The notes: generated by a model from the letters alone, not told the origin. A DNA stretch of 64,000 bases from Nocardiopsis terrae (GCF_014651695.1 NZ_BMXJ01000002.1:372001-436000), one strand, 5' to 3'. Shown: positions 1 to 8,189, counted from the first letter of the stretch. Numbers and translations: made by a program.

Positions 1-38
1 TCGACAGCGGACCCCCAGACGCAGGGAGAGCCCGAAAC

Positions 39-1172
39 ATGCTCCAGACACCCCTCATCCTGACCGGCGCGCGTGCCGTGACGGCCGACGGAACCCGTGA
101 AGCCTGGGTCCGGATCGAGAACGGCAGGGTGGCCGAACTCGGTACCGGCGATCCCGGCCCGGGCGAGCGGCAGGACCTCGGCGGACGGTTGGTCGCGCCG
201 GGGCTGGTCGACACCCACATCCACGGCGGTACGGGGCACGCCTTCCCCGACGCCGATCCGGACGGGGTTCGGGAGATCGTGGCCTTCAACCGCCGGGCCG
301 GGGTGACCTCCCTGGTCGGCGGCCTGGTCGCGGCCAGCCCCCGGAACACGCTCCGTCAGGTCGAAGCACTGGCCGAACTGTGCGACGCGGGCGAACTGGC
401 CGGAATCTACCTCGAAGGGCCGTTCATCGCACGGTCCAAGTGCGGCGCCCACGACCCCGACCTGCTGCGCGACCCCGACACCACCGAGTTCGACGCCTGG
501 CTCAGGGCCGGACGCGGACACGTCCGGATGATCACGGTGGCCCCGGAGCTGCCCGGAGCCCTGGACCTGATCGGGGCGGCGCACTCCTCCGGCGTCGTGG
601 CGGCGGTCGGACACACCGAGGCCAGCTACGAGCAGACCCTCGCCGCGATCGACGCCGGGGCGAGGGTGGCCACCCACGTGTACAACGCGATGCGCCCGCT
701 GAACCACCGCGACCCGGGGCCGATCGCAGCGGTGCTGGGGGACGAACGCGTGACCGTGGAGCTGATCCTGGACAACGTGCACGTCCATCCGGGGGCCGCA
801 CGGCTGGTGTTCGACGCGGCCGGCCCGGACCGGGTCTCGCTGGTGACCGACGCGATGTCGGCGACGGGTCTGGGGGACGGCGAGTACACGCTCGGCGAGC
901 TGCGCGTGCGCGTGACGGACGGAAGGGCACACGTGGTGGAGACGGGCGCGATCGCCTCCAGCACGATCGTGCTGCCCCAGGCGGTGCGCAACGCGGTCGC
1001 CGCGGGCGTTCCCGCGGCGGAGGCGATCCGCTCGGCGTCCTCGGTTCCGTCCGCGGCGCTGGGGCTGTCCGGCGTCGGGAGCGTCGAGGTCGGGGGCCAC
1101 GCCGACCTCGTGGTGCTCAATGAGGACCTTTCGGTCGACGCCGTGATGTATCGGGGCAGTTGGGTAGCGTAA
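39..1172 (+). CDS. nagA: N-acetylglucosamine-6-phosphate deacetylase
   Basis: This amidohydrolase removes acetate from GlcNAc-6-phosphate to give glucosamine-6-phosphate, the cytoplasmic step after PTS uptake. The 377-residue protein has the usual family length. A HIHGG metal-site motif lies at residues 60-64, EGPF at 126-129 (metal-ligand Glu126), GHTEAS from 191 (His192), HVYNAM from 213 (His213) and the catalytic Asp271 in VTDAMSATG. The start is the ATG preceded by GGGAG about 10 nt upstream. Only 38 nt of upstream sequence are in the window and no DasR-type operator is visible there. The product should feed the SIS-type deaminase encoded at 24317-25360, although the two genes are about 23 kb apart. 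Confidence 0.95.
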   Translation: MLQTPLILTGARAVTADGTREAWVRIENGRVAELGTGDPGPGERQDLGGRLVAPGLVDTHIHGGTGHAFPDADPDGVREIVAFNRRAGVTSLVGGLVAASPRNTLRQVEALAELCDAGELAGIYLEGPFIARSKCGAHDPDLLRDPDTTEFDAWLRAGRGHVRMITVAPELPGALDLIGAAHSSGVVAAVGHTEASYEQTLAAIDAGARVATHVYNAMRPLNHRDPGPIAAVLGDERVTVELILDNVHVHPGAARLVFDAAGPDRVSLVTDAMSATGLGDGEYTLGELRVRVTDGRAHVVETGAIASSTIVLPQAVRNAVAAGVPAAEAIRSASSVPSAALGLSGVGSVEVGGHADLVVLNEDLSVDAVMYRGSWVA

Positions 1173-1274
1173 CGGCGTGTCGTGCGCACGGTACGGATTA
1201 GTAACTTGCCCCTGGGCAACAATTATGGACAGGGCGTCGAGGAAAGCACCGTGCTTGACACGAAAGGATTCGCC

Positions 1275-1583
1275 ATGGCCAAGTCGAGACAGGCCGACGA
1301 GCAGCAGCCGACCCGGGTGCCCTCCGAGGAACACGAACACCTCGGCAAACTCGCCAGCGAACTGTCCCGCTACGAGGTCCGGGCGGAAGTGGTCGACGAA
1401 CCCGCGCTCTGTCTCCGGGTGCGCAACCCGTCCTCCGCGCACGCGGTCGAGGACGTGATCTGCGAGCGCCGTGAACACGACTTCGCGTTCATCGCCTCGT
1501 TCGGGGTTCATCTGGGCAACAGCGGGAGCGTGCCGCTCACCGCCCACAAGGTCGCATGGCTCGTCGGGGCCACCAAGGAATAG
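1275..1583 (+). CDS. small conserved-looking hypothetical protein
   Basis: I do not recognise this 102-residue soluble protein. The frame is open from 1182, but the ATG at 1275 is chosen because an AAAGGA Shine-Dalgarno lies 6-7 nt before it. The protein has no signal peptide or membrane segment. It has a charged, polar N-terminus (about residues 1-35) and a mixed hydrophobic C-terminal part containing AFIASFGVHLG. Codon use matches its neighbours. It follows nagA by about 100 nt on the same strand and is followed by a strong palindromic terminator at 1598-1625, so it is probably a single transcription unit or a weak tail of the nagA unit. Confidence 0.6.
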   Translation: MAKSRQADEQQPTRVPSEEHEHLGKLASELSRYEVRAEVVDEPALCLRVRNPSSAHAVEDVICERREHDFAFIASFGVHLGNSGSVPLTAHKVAWLVGATKE

Positions 1584-1597
1584 GAAGCCGTACACCA

Positions 1598-1625
1598 GGG
1601 GGCGGCGCCGGCCGGCGCCGCCCCC
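1598..1625 (+). terminator. palindromic terminator-like hairpin
   Basis: A perfect 28-nt palindrome with 14-bp arms, G/C only, begins 14 nt after the stop codon at 1583. It is followed by a C/T-rich stretch. It probably ends transcription of the gene at 1275-1583. Confidence 0.6.
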
Positions 1626-1689
1626 TCTCCGTGCCACCGCGGGAGTTGGTACCTTCACCGGAGGCGCCCCCGGACGAACAGGACCCTTC

Positions 1690-2196
1690 GTGACCACCTT
1701 CCGCTACGCACTCGACCCCGTCGACGAGACCTTCTTCGACACCGCGCCCATGCGCTGGCGCGTGGGGCTCGAACTGGCCGCCTCCCCCGACGAGGTCTGG
1801 GCCGAGCTCACCTCGCCCCTGCCCCTGTCCTGGTGCCGGGCGCTGCCCGACGTGCGCTACACCTCCGAGGCGCCCTACGGCGTGGGCACCACCCGCGAGG
1901 CGAGTGTCCTGGGGGCGTACCGGATGCGCGAGCGCTTCTTCCGCTGGGACGAGACCGACCGCCGCAAGTCCTTCCACGCCACCGAGGGCACCCTCCCCGT
2001 GTTCGGCGCCTTCGCCGAGGACTACCACGTGCTCCCCTTCGACGGCGGAAGCAAGCTCGTGTGGTCGTTCGCCTTCACCCCGTGGAAGGGTCTGGACAGC
2101 GCTCTCCAGCTGGGCAGACCCCTGGCCGAGAGCCTGCTCGCCTCCCTGGTCAAGGACACCCGAAACCACTTCGGCCCACTGACCGAAGTGCGCTGA
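1690..2196 (+). CDS. SRPBCC-superfamily protein
   Basis: This 168-residue protein looks like a START/Bet v1-like (SRPBCC) ligand-binding fold. It has an early strand with ELAASPDEVWAEL (the family pattern of a strand followed by a helix starting P-x-E-V-W), a long mid-section of alternating strands, and a C-terminal helix rich in leucine with LVKDTRNHFG near the end. The frame is open much further upstream (from 1471), but that part overlaps the preceding gene and its terminator. The GTG at 1690 is therefore the likely start, with only a weak CAGGA upstream. Ligand and role are unknown; such proteins often bind lipids or act as polyketide cyclase-like proteins. No operon partner is obvious. 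Confidence 0.65.
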   Translation: MTTFRYALDPVDETFFDTAPMRWRVGLELAASPDEVWAELTSPLPLSWCRALPDVRYTSEAPYGVGTTREASVLGAYRMRERFFRWDETDRRKSFHATEGTLPVFGAFAEDYHVLPFDGGSKLVWSFAFTPWKGLDSALQLGRPLAESLLASLVKDTRNHFGPLTEVR

Positions 2197-2317
2197 CCCC
2201 GCATCCGGACCGATCACGAGCCGACTCTCTCCCGGCACCGGGGCACGGTTCACCGGACAACGCGGAGAAAGCTCAAATGCGTACAACTTTTATGTGCACC
2301 AAGGTGCGATCGGTGAC

Positions 2318-2685
2318 ATGAGCGGGCACAGCACGGGCATCCGTGACGCCAGAGCCCACCTCTCCGAGCTGATCACCAAGGCCCAGCACGGCGATCCGAC
2401 CGCGCTCACCCGGAACGGCTCCCTGCCGCGGCCATCGTCCCGATCGAGGACTTCGAAGCCCTGGAAGACGCGGTGGATGCCTACCTCGCCCGGCAGGCCG
2501 AGCTGGAGGAGGACGATCCGAGGCGCCCGGGCTCCGGCATCAGGGCTCTCTCCGGCTATGCGGACCGTTATCGCCTCTGGGCGGGCCGCTACCGGGTGAT
2601 CTACGACGTGATCGACGGACAGGTGGTCATCCGCATGGTGGCGGTGGGCCACCGCGGGGACACCTACCGGAACCCCGGCCGCTGA
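2318..2685 (+). pseudogene. decayed Phd-type antitoxin fused to a RelE-type toxin tail
   Basis: The first frame encodes a Phd/YefM antitoxin N-terminus (IRDARAHLSELITKAQHGDP, then LTRNG). It then loses the family pattern at a CCC run at 2421-2423. One extra C there would restore PAAAIVPIEDFEALEDAVDA in the +1-related frame. That second frame continues past the antitoxin C-terminus directly into a RelE-type toxin C-terminal half, with GIRALSGYADRYRLWAGRYR, then VIYDVIDGQVVIRMVAVGHR and a final YR. About 40 residues of the toxin N-terminus are missing. So there are two lesions: a single-base frameshift and a deletion that fused the two genes. If the frameshift were a sequencing error, the product would be a 122-residue fusion. 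Antitoxin start ATG 2318; stop TGA 2683-2685. Confidence 0.7.
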
Positions 2686-2697
2686 ACCCGGCCGGGT

Positions 2698-3441
2698 TCA
2701 GCGGTTCCGGACCTTGGCGAACAGTTTGAAGAGGAGCCAGAACACGAGGGTCATGGCGGCCACTCCCGTGGCAGCGCCCGCCAGGGCGCCCGAGAGGGTC
2801 GCCACCCGGTCCGCGGTATCGCCCGCCCGGAGGGTCTGTGCCAGACCGAACAACCCGGTGACCCCGACAACCAGGGCGATCGCGGTCACCGCCAGGCCCG
2901 GGAGACTCCAGAAGAAGCGTTTCCGGGCGGGCTCGGGCCGTTCGGTCAGCTCCGCCCGCGGGCCGACCAGCGCGGCCCGGGCCCGCTTGAAGTAGGCGAA
3001 GACGAAGTAGTGGCCGCACGGCTCCCAGCCCTCCGAAGCCAGCCGGTCGGCCGTCCGTGCCCGCTCCCTGCTCCCGAGGGCGGACTCCTGCCGGTACTCC
3101 CAGGTTTGGGGGTGTTCGCCCCGGTGGCTGACGAAGCGGCCCCTGGGATCCACCCGGTCGACCTCCCACCCCTGGGCGCCCATCTCGTTCATCCGGGCGG
3201 GCGACTCGAAGGCGTCCGCACCCCACACCAGGGTCTCGGTCCCGGGCCCGGTCGCGGATCCGGTCCCGCAGCCCTCCCCGGTGAGGTCGTCGGCGAACTC
3301 GGCCACCGGACCGAACTCCTCTTCCGGGTCCGTACCGCCCTCGGCCATGAAGGCAGCGAGGTCGTCCGTCGTGGCCCGGATCCACTCCGGCGCCACGCCG
3401 CGCTCGCGCAGCAGCTTCTCCAGTTCGTCCAGGTAACTCAT
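2698..3441 (-). CDS. DUF1700/HAAS-like and DUF2812-like membrane protein
   Basis: This 247-residue protein is the presumed partner of the PadR regulator. The N-terminal 55 residues (YLDELEKLLRERGV through EFADDL) resemble the short helical HAAS/DUF1700 domain found beside PadR regulators. The middle has two repeats of a MGAQGWEVDRV / LASEGWEPCGHYFVFAYF type that fit DUF2812. The C-terminus has two predicted membrane spans (FFWSLPGLAVTAIALVVGV and the stretch ending VFWLLFKLF). The start ATG overlaps the PadR stop in an ATGA arrangement at 3438-3441, which both fixes the start and implies translational coupling. It is probably a membrane sensor or anti-regulator linked to PadR. The exact function is unknown. 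Confidence 0.7.
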   Translation of the reverse strand: MSYLDELEKLLRERGVAPEWIRATTDDLAAFMAEGGTDPEEEFGPVAEFADDLTGEGCGTGSATGPGTETLVWGADAFESPARMNEMGAQGWEVDRVDPRGRFVSHRGEHPQTWEYRQESALGSRERARTADRLASEGWEPCGHYFVFAYFKRARAALVGPRAELTERPEPARKRFFWSLPGLAVTAIALVVGVTGLFGLAQTLRAGDTADRVATLSGALAGAATGVAAMTLVFWLLFKLFAKVRNR

Positions 3442-3770
3442 CGGATACCGCCCTTCCCGAGGACCTCGCGCACGGATCCGTCGAACTCCAGCCACGCGGC
3501 GCCCTGCTCCGCGAGGACCTCACGGCCGCGGTCGGTCAGTTGGTAGTAACGCCGCCCCGGCCCTTTCGCCGCCGCCCGGAACTCCGCGACCACCAGTCCC
3601 GCCTCCTCCAACCGGTTCAGCACCGGGTAGAGGGTGCCGCCCTTGATCCGGCCGAACCCGGCCTCGTCCAGCCGGGCCGCCAGAGCGTAGCCGTAGCTCT
3701 CCCCCTCGGTCAGCCCGGCCAGGACCAGGAGGTCGAGGACGCCTTTCAACCAGCTCGATCGTCGGTCCAT
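3438..3770 (-). CDS. PadR family transcriptional regulator
   Basis: This 110-residue protein has the PadR winged-helix layout. WLKGVLDLLVLAGLTEGESYGY is followed by a recognition region with GTLYPVLNRLEEAGLV, then RRYYQLTDRGREVLAEQ, the PadR wing and the start of the dimerisation helix. It is the short PadR-s1-like form. It lies 10 nt downstream of the CPBP protease gene and overlaps the next gene by 4 nt (ATGA), so the three are one operon (protease, PadR, DUF2812-type protein). PadR repressors normally control their own operon or an adjacent membrane protein; the effector cannot be read from the sequence. Confidence 0.9.
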   Translation of the reverse strand: MDRRSSWLKGVLDLLVLAGLTEGESYGYALAARLDEAGFGRIKGGTLYPVLNRLEEAGLVVAEFRAAAKGPGRRYYQLTDRGREVLAEQGAAWLEFDGSVREVLGKGGIR

Positions 3771-3780
3771 CAGTACTCCT

Positions 3781-4518
3781 TCAGGCCGCGGTGGCGACGC
3801 TCTCGGGCTCCCTGTCGGCGCTCCTGGGCTCAGGGGTGAGCAGGAACCCGCGCAGGTCGATCAGCACGTGCAGCAGGATCGGCAGCAGCAGACTCCCGGT
3901 GCTCAGGTACAGGTAGGTCAGGAAGAAACCGATAAGCCCGACCCCCGCCATCGCCTTCGGACCCTGGTACAGGTGAGCGAGGGTGAAGATCGCGAGACTG
4001 ATCCCCGCCGCAGCGTAGAGCGGCAGTCCCAGGGAGACGCCGACGGCGATGAACAGGCCGCGGAAGACGATCTCCTCGCAGATCCCGGCGGTGACCGAGA
4101 CACCGACCGCGTACCGGCGCTCACGCCCGTTCCTCGGCCGCAGCTCCGTCAGGATCTGCGGACCGAACCCGTACCGCCAGGCCAGAAAGGCGAACAGCGC
4201 GGTCCCGGCGAACGCCCCGGCCACGATTCCCGCGAACAAGCTCCAGTCCATTCCCGGAGTGAACCCCAGGTGCGCCCAGGAGACCCCCGGGGAGAGCAGG
4301 ACGGCTGCCGCGACGAGGGCGGTCATGCCCCAGGCGCCCACCATGCCCCACCCGAAGAGACGCGTGAAGGCGTTCGGGTCGGTGTCGCGATCGCGTTTCA
4401 TCCGCTCGAACCAGCTCTTCCCCCACAGCGGCTCGACCAGCAGCAGATAGGCGGCCATGACCGCGGCCACGGCCAGAGCCGGAGCAGAGAAGTCGGGGAC
4501 GGGGAACTCGGGGGGCAT
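3781..4518 (-). CDS. CPBP family intramembrane metalloprotease
   Basis: This 245-residue, very hydrophobic protein has about seven membrane segments and the CPBP/Abi (CAAX protease, PF02517-type) motifs. These are EEIVFRG with Glu148, Glu149 and Arg153, His182 in FTLAHLYQG, and a final HVLID motif (His217, Asp221). Family members are intramembrane glutamate/zinc-type peptidases used in prenyl-protein processing, bacteriocin immunity or regulated proteolysis. The ATG at 4518 is chosen over an upstream in-frame start because GGAG lies about 6 nt before it. It is the first gene of a three-gene operon with PadR and a DUF2812-type protein. The substrate is unknown. Confidence 0.88.
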   Translation of the reverse strand: MPPEFPVPDFSAPALAVAAVMAAYLLLVEPLWGKSWFERMKRDRDTDPNAFTRLFGWGMVGAWGMTALVAAAVLLSPGVSWAHLGFTPGMDWSLFAGIVAGAFAGTALFAFLAWRYGFGPQILTELRPRNGRERRYAVGVSVTAGICEEIVFRGLFIAVGVSLGLPLYAAAGISLAIFTLAHLYQGPKAMAGVGLIGFFLTYLYLSTGSLLLPILLHVLIDLRGFLLTPEPRSADREPESVATAA

Positions 4519-4758
4519 GGTGTCTCCTTCATCGGTTGCACTACTTAGAAGGTAAAGCAATCTAGTTAGGATTACAACCTAGGTAGCCGCACGAACCCCT
4601 CCAGCACCGGGAGCGAGGGAGCAGACGGTGAAGCGCCCGCGGGACCCCCTTGACCCGCTCGGACCCGCACCCGGGCCCGGACACGGGAAAGCGCCCCGCG
4701 GTCCGGAGACCGAGGAGTGCGAGGGGGTCTGCGGCGGTTCCCCGGCAGGAACGACAAA

Positions 4759-4790
4759 ACGGCCCTGTCCGCACGCGCGAACAGGGCCGT
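4759..4790 (-). terminator. intrinsic terminator of ssrA
   Basis: A 10-bp perfect stem (ACGGCCCTGT/ACAGGGCCGT) with a 12-nt loop is followed on the minus strand by TTTTGTCGTT. It begins just downstream of the tmRNA 3' end and fits a Rho-independent terminator for ssrA. Confidence 0.8.
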
Positions 4791-4798
4791 CTCGTTGA

Positions 4799-5169
4799 GG
4801 TGGAGGTGGCGGGAATCGAACCCGCGTCCTTCAGCACCGAGCCAGGGCTTCTCCGGGTGCAGTCTGCGATGTCGTTCTACTCGGCCCCAGCGCTTGCACA
4901 GACACATCGCTGACAGGCCCAGCCACGAAAATGTCCCACTCAGGCCCCGTGGCCTGATCTGAGCGGTGAGTCATCTGAATGGTGCCGGATCCCGAGCCGA
5001 TGACGAGCCCGGACCGACAGAGTCACAATCGCTTAGGCAGCGAGAGCGAACTCAGTGCGCTTAGAATTGGCACTTGAATTTATGCGAATGCAGGATTAAC
5101 GAGGTCACAAACGCAACCCTCGACCCGCTTCCCCTGGAACGACTACCGAAGTCGAAACCGATCACCCCC
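4799..5169 (-). ncRNA. ssrA: transfer-messenger RNA (tmRNA)
   Basis: tmRNA rescues ribosomes stalled on broken mRNAs and tags the nascent peptide, working with SmpB (encoded 2.5 kb away, on the same strand). The 5' end reads GGGGGTGATCGGTTTCGAC and pairs with the 3' acceptor strand CACCTCC. The 3' end carries a T-arm (GCGGGTTCGATTCCCGC) like that of alanine-type tmRNA. The tag reading frame occupies 5036-5071 on the minus strand and encodes ANSKRTEFALAA, with its TAA stop at 5033-5035. The terminal CCA is not fully encoded (ACCT in the DNA), so the last A must be added after processing. The mature length is about 370 nt. A long minor ORF on the opposite strand is not real. Confidence 0.95.
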
Positions 5170-5249
5170 TGTGAAGTTGTCAAGACCCCCCGTCACCCGT
5201 GGGTTCGAGGAGGCCGACATGCGAGTGTGCGAGCACTCTCGTGTTCGTC

Positions 5250-5279
5250 ACTCTACCTGTTGAACAGTGTGGGAACCAA
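5250..5279 (-). promoter_or_regulatory. candidate ssrA promoter
   Basis: On the minus strand a TTGGTT box (5274-5279) and a TAGAGT box (5250-5255) are separated by 18 nt, about 80 nt upstream of the mature tmRNA 5' end. This leaves a leader that RNase P would remove. The boxes match the housekeeping consensus only partly. Confidence 0.35.
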
Positions 5280-5511
5280 GCTGATTCCCGCTACGGGCAA
5301 AGATCCTGGTTCGGACCGGGGCGGTCCCCCTACACCCTCCAGAACAGGGAGAAACCCCCGTGAGGCGGACTCCAGATCTGGTCTACGCAACTCACGGGGG
5401 CGGTCGGCAGGGTCGGGCCGACCTTTGGAACCGGCAGGGCCTCCCCCGAGACGAGGTCCTGCCCTCTGCGACTGGCCGCTACCCCCTGTCGCGATCCCAG
5501 TCATAGGGAAA

Positions 5512-5550
5512 GACGCCGCCGAAGCACCCGTGGGTTGCTCCGGCGGCGTC
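5512..5550 (-). terminator. intrinsic terminator of the PBP-like gene
   Basis: A long hairpin (GACGCCGCCG paired with CGGCGGCGTC, extended by AGCA/TGCT) lies 24 nt after the stop codon of the gene at 5574. It is followed on the minus strand by TTTCCCTAT. The plus-strand side is also T-rich (CTCTTTTCT). Confidence 0.75.
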
Positions 5551-5573
5551 CCTCTTTTCTCCGCGTCTTCCGG

Positions 5574-7610
5574 TCAGGTCCCGTTGAGGTCGGTTTCGGT
5601 CCCCGGACCGGTTTCCGTACCCGGACCGGCCTCGGTTCCCGGACCGGTCTGGGTACCGGGTCCGGTCTGGGTGCCCGGAGCGTCCGTCGGCGGGGCCGGG
5701 GCCTCGACCGGGGGCACCTGGCCCTCGGTCACGGTCCCGTCGGCCATTCCGTTGAGGAAGCTCACCGCGGCGGTGACGGCGTACTGCTGCCACTGGGTCG
5801 TCTCGGGATCGACCTCGGCCAGCACCGCGAAGGCGACCTCACCCTGGTAACCGACGAACCAGTGCAGGGCCGTGTCGTCCTGTTCGGTGCGGGCGGCCTG
5901 GCCGGACACCTCTTCCCCGCCGAGGTTCAGCTCGGGCATCCGGTTGGCGACCGCGTTCCGCAACCCCTCCCGGACCACTTCCAGGTGCGCCTCGTCGAGT
6001 GAGTTCTCCCCGGACCGGGTCGGCCCCTCCTCGCGGACGAGGGTGGGCGCGTGCCAGGAGCCGTCGGCTACGGCGCCGGCGGCCAGGGCCATGGCGAGCG
6101 GGCTCGTCCGGACACCGTGCTCACCGACCATCGCGGAGGCCACGTCGGCGTCACCGCCGTCGATGTCGACGGTGCCGGAGGAGACGGGCAGCGGGAGCTG
6201 CCAGTCGGCGCCCAGGCCGAGCCGGGCGGCGGTGTCGGTGAGCGCCTCGGGGCCGACCTCGGAGGCGATGTCCACGAAGCCGACGGTGCACATGTAGGCC
6301 AGGTTGCGGGCCAGGGTGGGGTTGTCGGAGAGGAACCCGCTGCTGGGGTTGGTGAAGACCTGGTCACCGATCTCCGACTGGAAGCCGCAGGGCATCGGGG
6401 TGTCCCCGGTGACCGCGCCCGAGTCCAGGGCGGCCAGGGACGACACCAGGGTGAAGGCCCCGCCCGGGGCGTAGGAGCCGGTGAAGGCGCCGTCGTCGGC
6501 CGCGCTGCCCGAGGCGTTCGCCGCGGCCAGGACCTCACCGTTGGTGGAGTCGACGGCGACGATGTACCCGTTGCCGGGCAGCGCCTCCAGCGCGCTCTCC
6601 GCGGCGCTCTGCGTGGACAGGTCGAGGGTGGTCTCGACGCCGCCGCTGCGGACGCCCTCCCACGACTCCAGGACGTCGGTCTGCTCGCCGTCCCCTCCGA
6701 GGGTCACCACCTGGGTGGTGGCCGAGCCGGCGAGTTCGTGCTGGAAGATGTTCTGCAGGCCGCTCAGGCCGACGGTGTCGCCGGCCTGGTAGGAGCCGGA
6801 GACCCGGGCGGAGACCCGGTGCTCGGCTGTACCCGCGACCTCACCGAGGAGGAAGGGTGCGACCCGGGGGGACAGGTTGATCTTGACTTCCTGCGTGTCG
6901 ACACCGGAGATCTTCCCGGCTTCGCGCAGGAGGGCTCCGTCCAGTTCCGCGTCGCGCATCAGGACCAGCGGCTGGAACTGCTCGGGCGGAGCGGAACGCA
7001 CCCGGTTGAGCAGCGGTTCGGGCTCCTCCTCGAGGAGTTCGGCGAGCTCGGTGACGCCCGCCTCCTTGTCCTCCATGTCGGCGGGCAGCACACCGAAGGC
7101 GGTGACGCTGTCCGCGGAGACCAGGGGTTCGCCCTCCCGGTCGAGGATCTGACCGCGGTCCTCGATCTCGTAGCTGACCGCGAGGCGTTCACCCTCGCCC
7201 AGGTCGGGGTGGATGACCCCGGGCGACCAGCTGATCCGCCAGCCCGCCGGGCCGTCCTCCAGGGGCATCCGCCCGGTGTAGCTCCACATCGGGTCCCCGA
7301 TGCCCAGGTCCGCGGCGACCTCGAACTGGGCGGTCGCGGACTCACCCCGCAGGGACATCTGGCCGAGGTCGAAACGGATGGAGGCGAGGTCGAGCTGGTC
7401 GTGGACGTCGGCCAGGGCCCGCTCGACCTCTTCGGGGTCACCGTCGGTGTGGCGGGCGGCCTCGGCGTAGTTCCCGTCCTGCCAGGCGAGGAGGAAGGAC
7501 CTGACCGCCACCTCCGGGCTGGGGTGGGTTGTACACGCCGCAAGGCCCAGGGCGACGATCAGGCCACTGCTGGCGGCCGCGATCCTGCGGCCGAGGGGAC
7601 GGGGGGACAC
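5574..7610 (-). CDS. penicillin-binding-protein-like lipoprotein, probably catalytically inactive
   Basis: This 678-residue lipoprotein has a basic N-terminus, a hydrophobic stretch and the lipobox LAAC (Cys26). After it come an NTF2-like/MecA-N domain (about 30-130), a PBP dimer region (about 140-310) and a transpeptidase-like domain (about 325-620). It ends in a Pro/Gly/Thr-rich tail with repeated GPGTxTGPGT units. The three transpeptidase motifs are all altered: SxxK is GGAFT in PGGAFT (382-387), SxN is MCT (440-442), and KTG is QAA in GQAAR (570-574). The fold seems intact, so this looks like a pseudoenzyme. The GTG at 7610 is preferred because AAAGGA lies 9 nt upstream; a TTG overlapping the smpB stop (7649) is an alternative. 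It is downstream of ftsEX-smpB and may serve in division or cell-wall regulation. Confidence 0.8.
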   Translation of the reverse strand: MSPRPLGRRIAAASSGLIVALGLAACTTHPSPEVAVRSFLLAWQDGNYAEAARHTDGDPEEVERALADVHDQLDLASIRFDLGQMSLRGESATAQFEVAADLGIGDPMWSYTGRMPLEDGPAGWRISWSPGVIHPDLGEGERLAVSYEIEDRGQILDREGEPLVSADSVTAFGVLPADMEDKEAGVTELAELLEEEPEPLLNRVRSAPPEQFQPLVLMRDAELDGALLREAGKISGVDTQEVKINLSPRVAPFLLGEVAGTAEHRVSARVSGSYQAGDTVGLSGLQNIFQHELAGSATTQVVTLGGDGEQTDVLESWEGVRSGGVETTLDLSTQSAAESALEALPGNGYIVAVDSTNGEVLAAANASGSAADDGAFTGSYAPGGAFTLVSSLAALDSGAVTGDTPMPCGFQSEIGDQVFTNPSSGFLSDNPTLARNLAYMCTVGFVDIASEVGPEALTDTAARLGLGADWQLPLPVSSGTVDIDGGDADVASAMVGEHGVRTSPLAMALAAGAVADGSWHAPTLVREEGPTRSGENSLDEAHLEVVREGLRNAVANRMPELNLGGEEVSGQAARTEQDDTALHWFVGYQGEVAFAVLAEVDPETTQWQQYAVTAAVSFLNGMADGTVTEGQVPPVEAPAPPTDAPGTQTGPGTQTGPGTEAGPGTETGPGTETDLNGT

Positions 7611-7645
7611 CTTGTGTGTTCCTTTCAGGCGCCTCATGGGACGGC

Positions 7646-8110
7646 TCAACGGCGTCGGCGAAGCGCGCGTTCCATGTCACGCTTGGCTTCACGTTCGGCG
7701 ATGGCGTGGCGCTTGTCGTACTCGCGCTTACCGCGAGCCAGAGCGATCTCCACCTTGGCCCGACCGTCGCTGAAGTACAGCGACAGCGGAACCAGCGTGC
7801 GCCCGGGCTCACGGGTCTTGCCGATCAGCCGGGAGATCTGCTCGCGGTGCAGGAGTAGCTTACGTGATCTGCGGGCCGAGTGGTTGGTCCAGGTTCCCTG
7901 GGTGTACTCCGGGATGTGCACGCCCTCCAACCACACCTCACCGTCGTGGATGTGCGCGAAGCCGTCCACGAGTGAGGCCCGCCCCTGCCGGAGGGACTTG
8001 ACCTCGGTTCCGGTCAGGACCAGACCCGCCTCGTAGGTTTCGTCGATGTGGTAGTCGTGCCGGGCCCGCCGGTTCTGGGCGATCTTCTTCTGCCCGGTTT
8101 CCTTGGCCAC
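7646..8110 (-). CDS. smpB: SsrA-binding protein SmpB
   Basis: SmpB delivers tmRNA to stalled ribosomes. The 154-residue protein has the family core: [17 protein letters not shown] near the start, [11 protein letters not shown] (about residues 32-42), then [10 protein letters not shown], and a basic C-terminal tail ([18 protein letters not shown] onward) that occupies the mRNA channel. The start is a GTG (MAKETGQK) with AAGGGA a few nt upstream. It is followed by the PBP-like lipoprotein gene and then ssrA on the same strand, so both trans-translation partners are clustered. It lies about 80 nt after ftsX with a hairpin between. Confidence 0.97.
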   Translation of the reverse strand: MAKETGQKKIAQNRRARHDYHIDETYEAGLVLTGTEVKSLRQGRASLVDGFAHIHDGEVWLEGVHIPEYTQGTWTNHSARRSRKLLLHREQISRLIGKTREPGRTLVPLSLYFSDGRAKVEIALARGKREYDKRHAIAEREAKRDMERALRRRR

Positions 8111-8130
8111 GGTTGTATCCCTTCATGCGT

Positions 8131-8157
8131 CCGGGGGGCCACTGTGTGACCCCCCGG
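8131..8157 (-). terminator. hairpin between ftsX and smpB
   Basis: CCGGGGGG at 8131-8138 pairs with CCCCCCGG at 8150-8157, with an inner CAC/GTG. It could attenuate ftsX transcription before smpB. There is no clear U-tract. Confidence 0.35.
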
Positions 8158-8189
8158 TACCCGGCCCGCCCGTGTCCGGCGGTGACCCG

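Larger units (their letters stand above)
5170..5573. other. intergenic region between ssrA and the PBP-like gene
   Basis: No gene is supported in these 404 nt. The region holds the candidate ssrA promoter (5250-5279) and a nested inverted repeat at 5355-5400. That repeat has outer arms CCCCCGTGAG/CTCACGGGGG and an inner palindrome CCAGATCTGG at 5372-5381. It also holds the terminator hairpin at 5512-5550. Frames that are open across it are compositional. Confidence 0.6.

Noticed and set aside
4801..4870. A tRNA gene at the T-arm-like sequence
   Set aside because: The T-arm and acceptor belong to the 3' end of tmRNA. There is no anticodon arm.
5178..5183. TTGACA on the minus strand just upstream of the tmRNA 5' end as the ssrA -35 box
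   Set aside because: It is only about 10 nt from the mature 5' end, too close to be the -35 box for that end. An upstream pair at 5250-5279 fits better.
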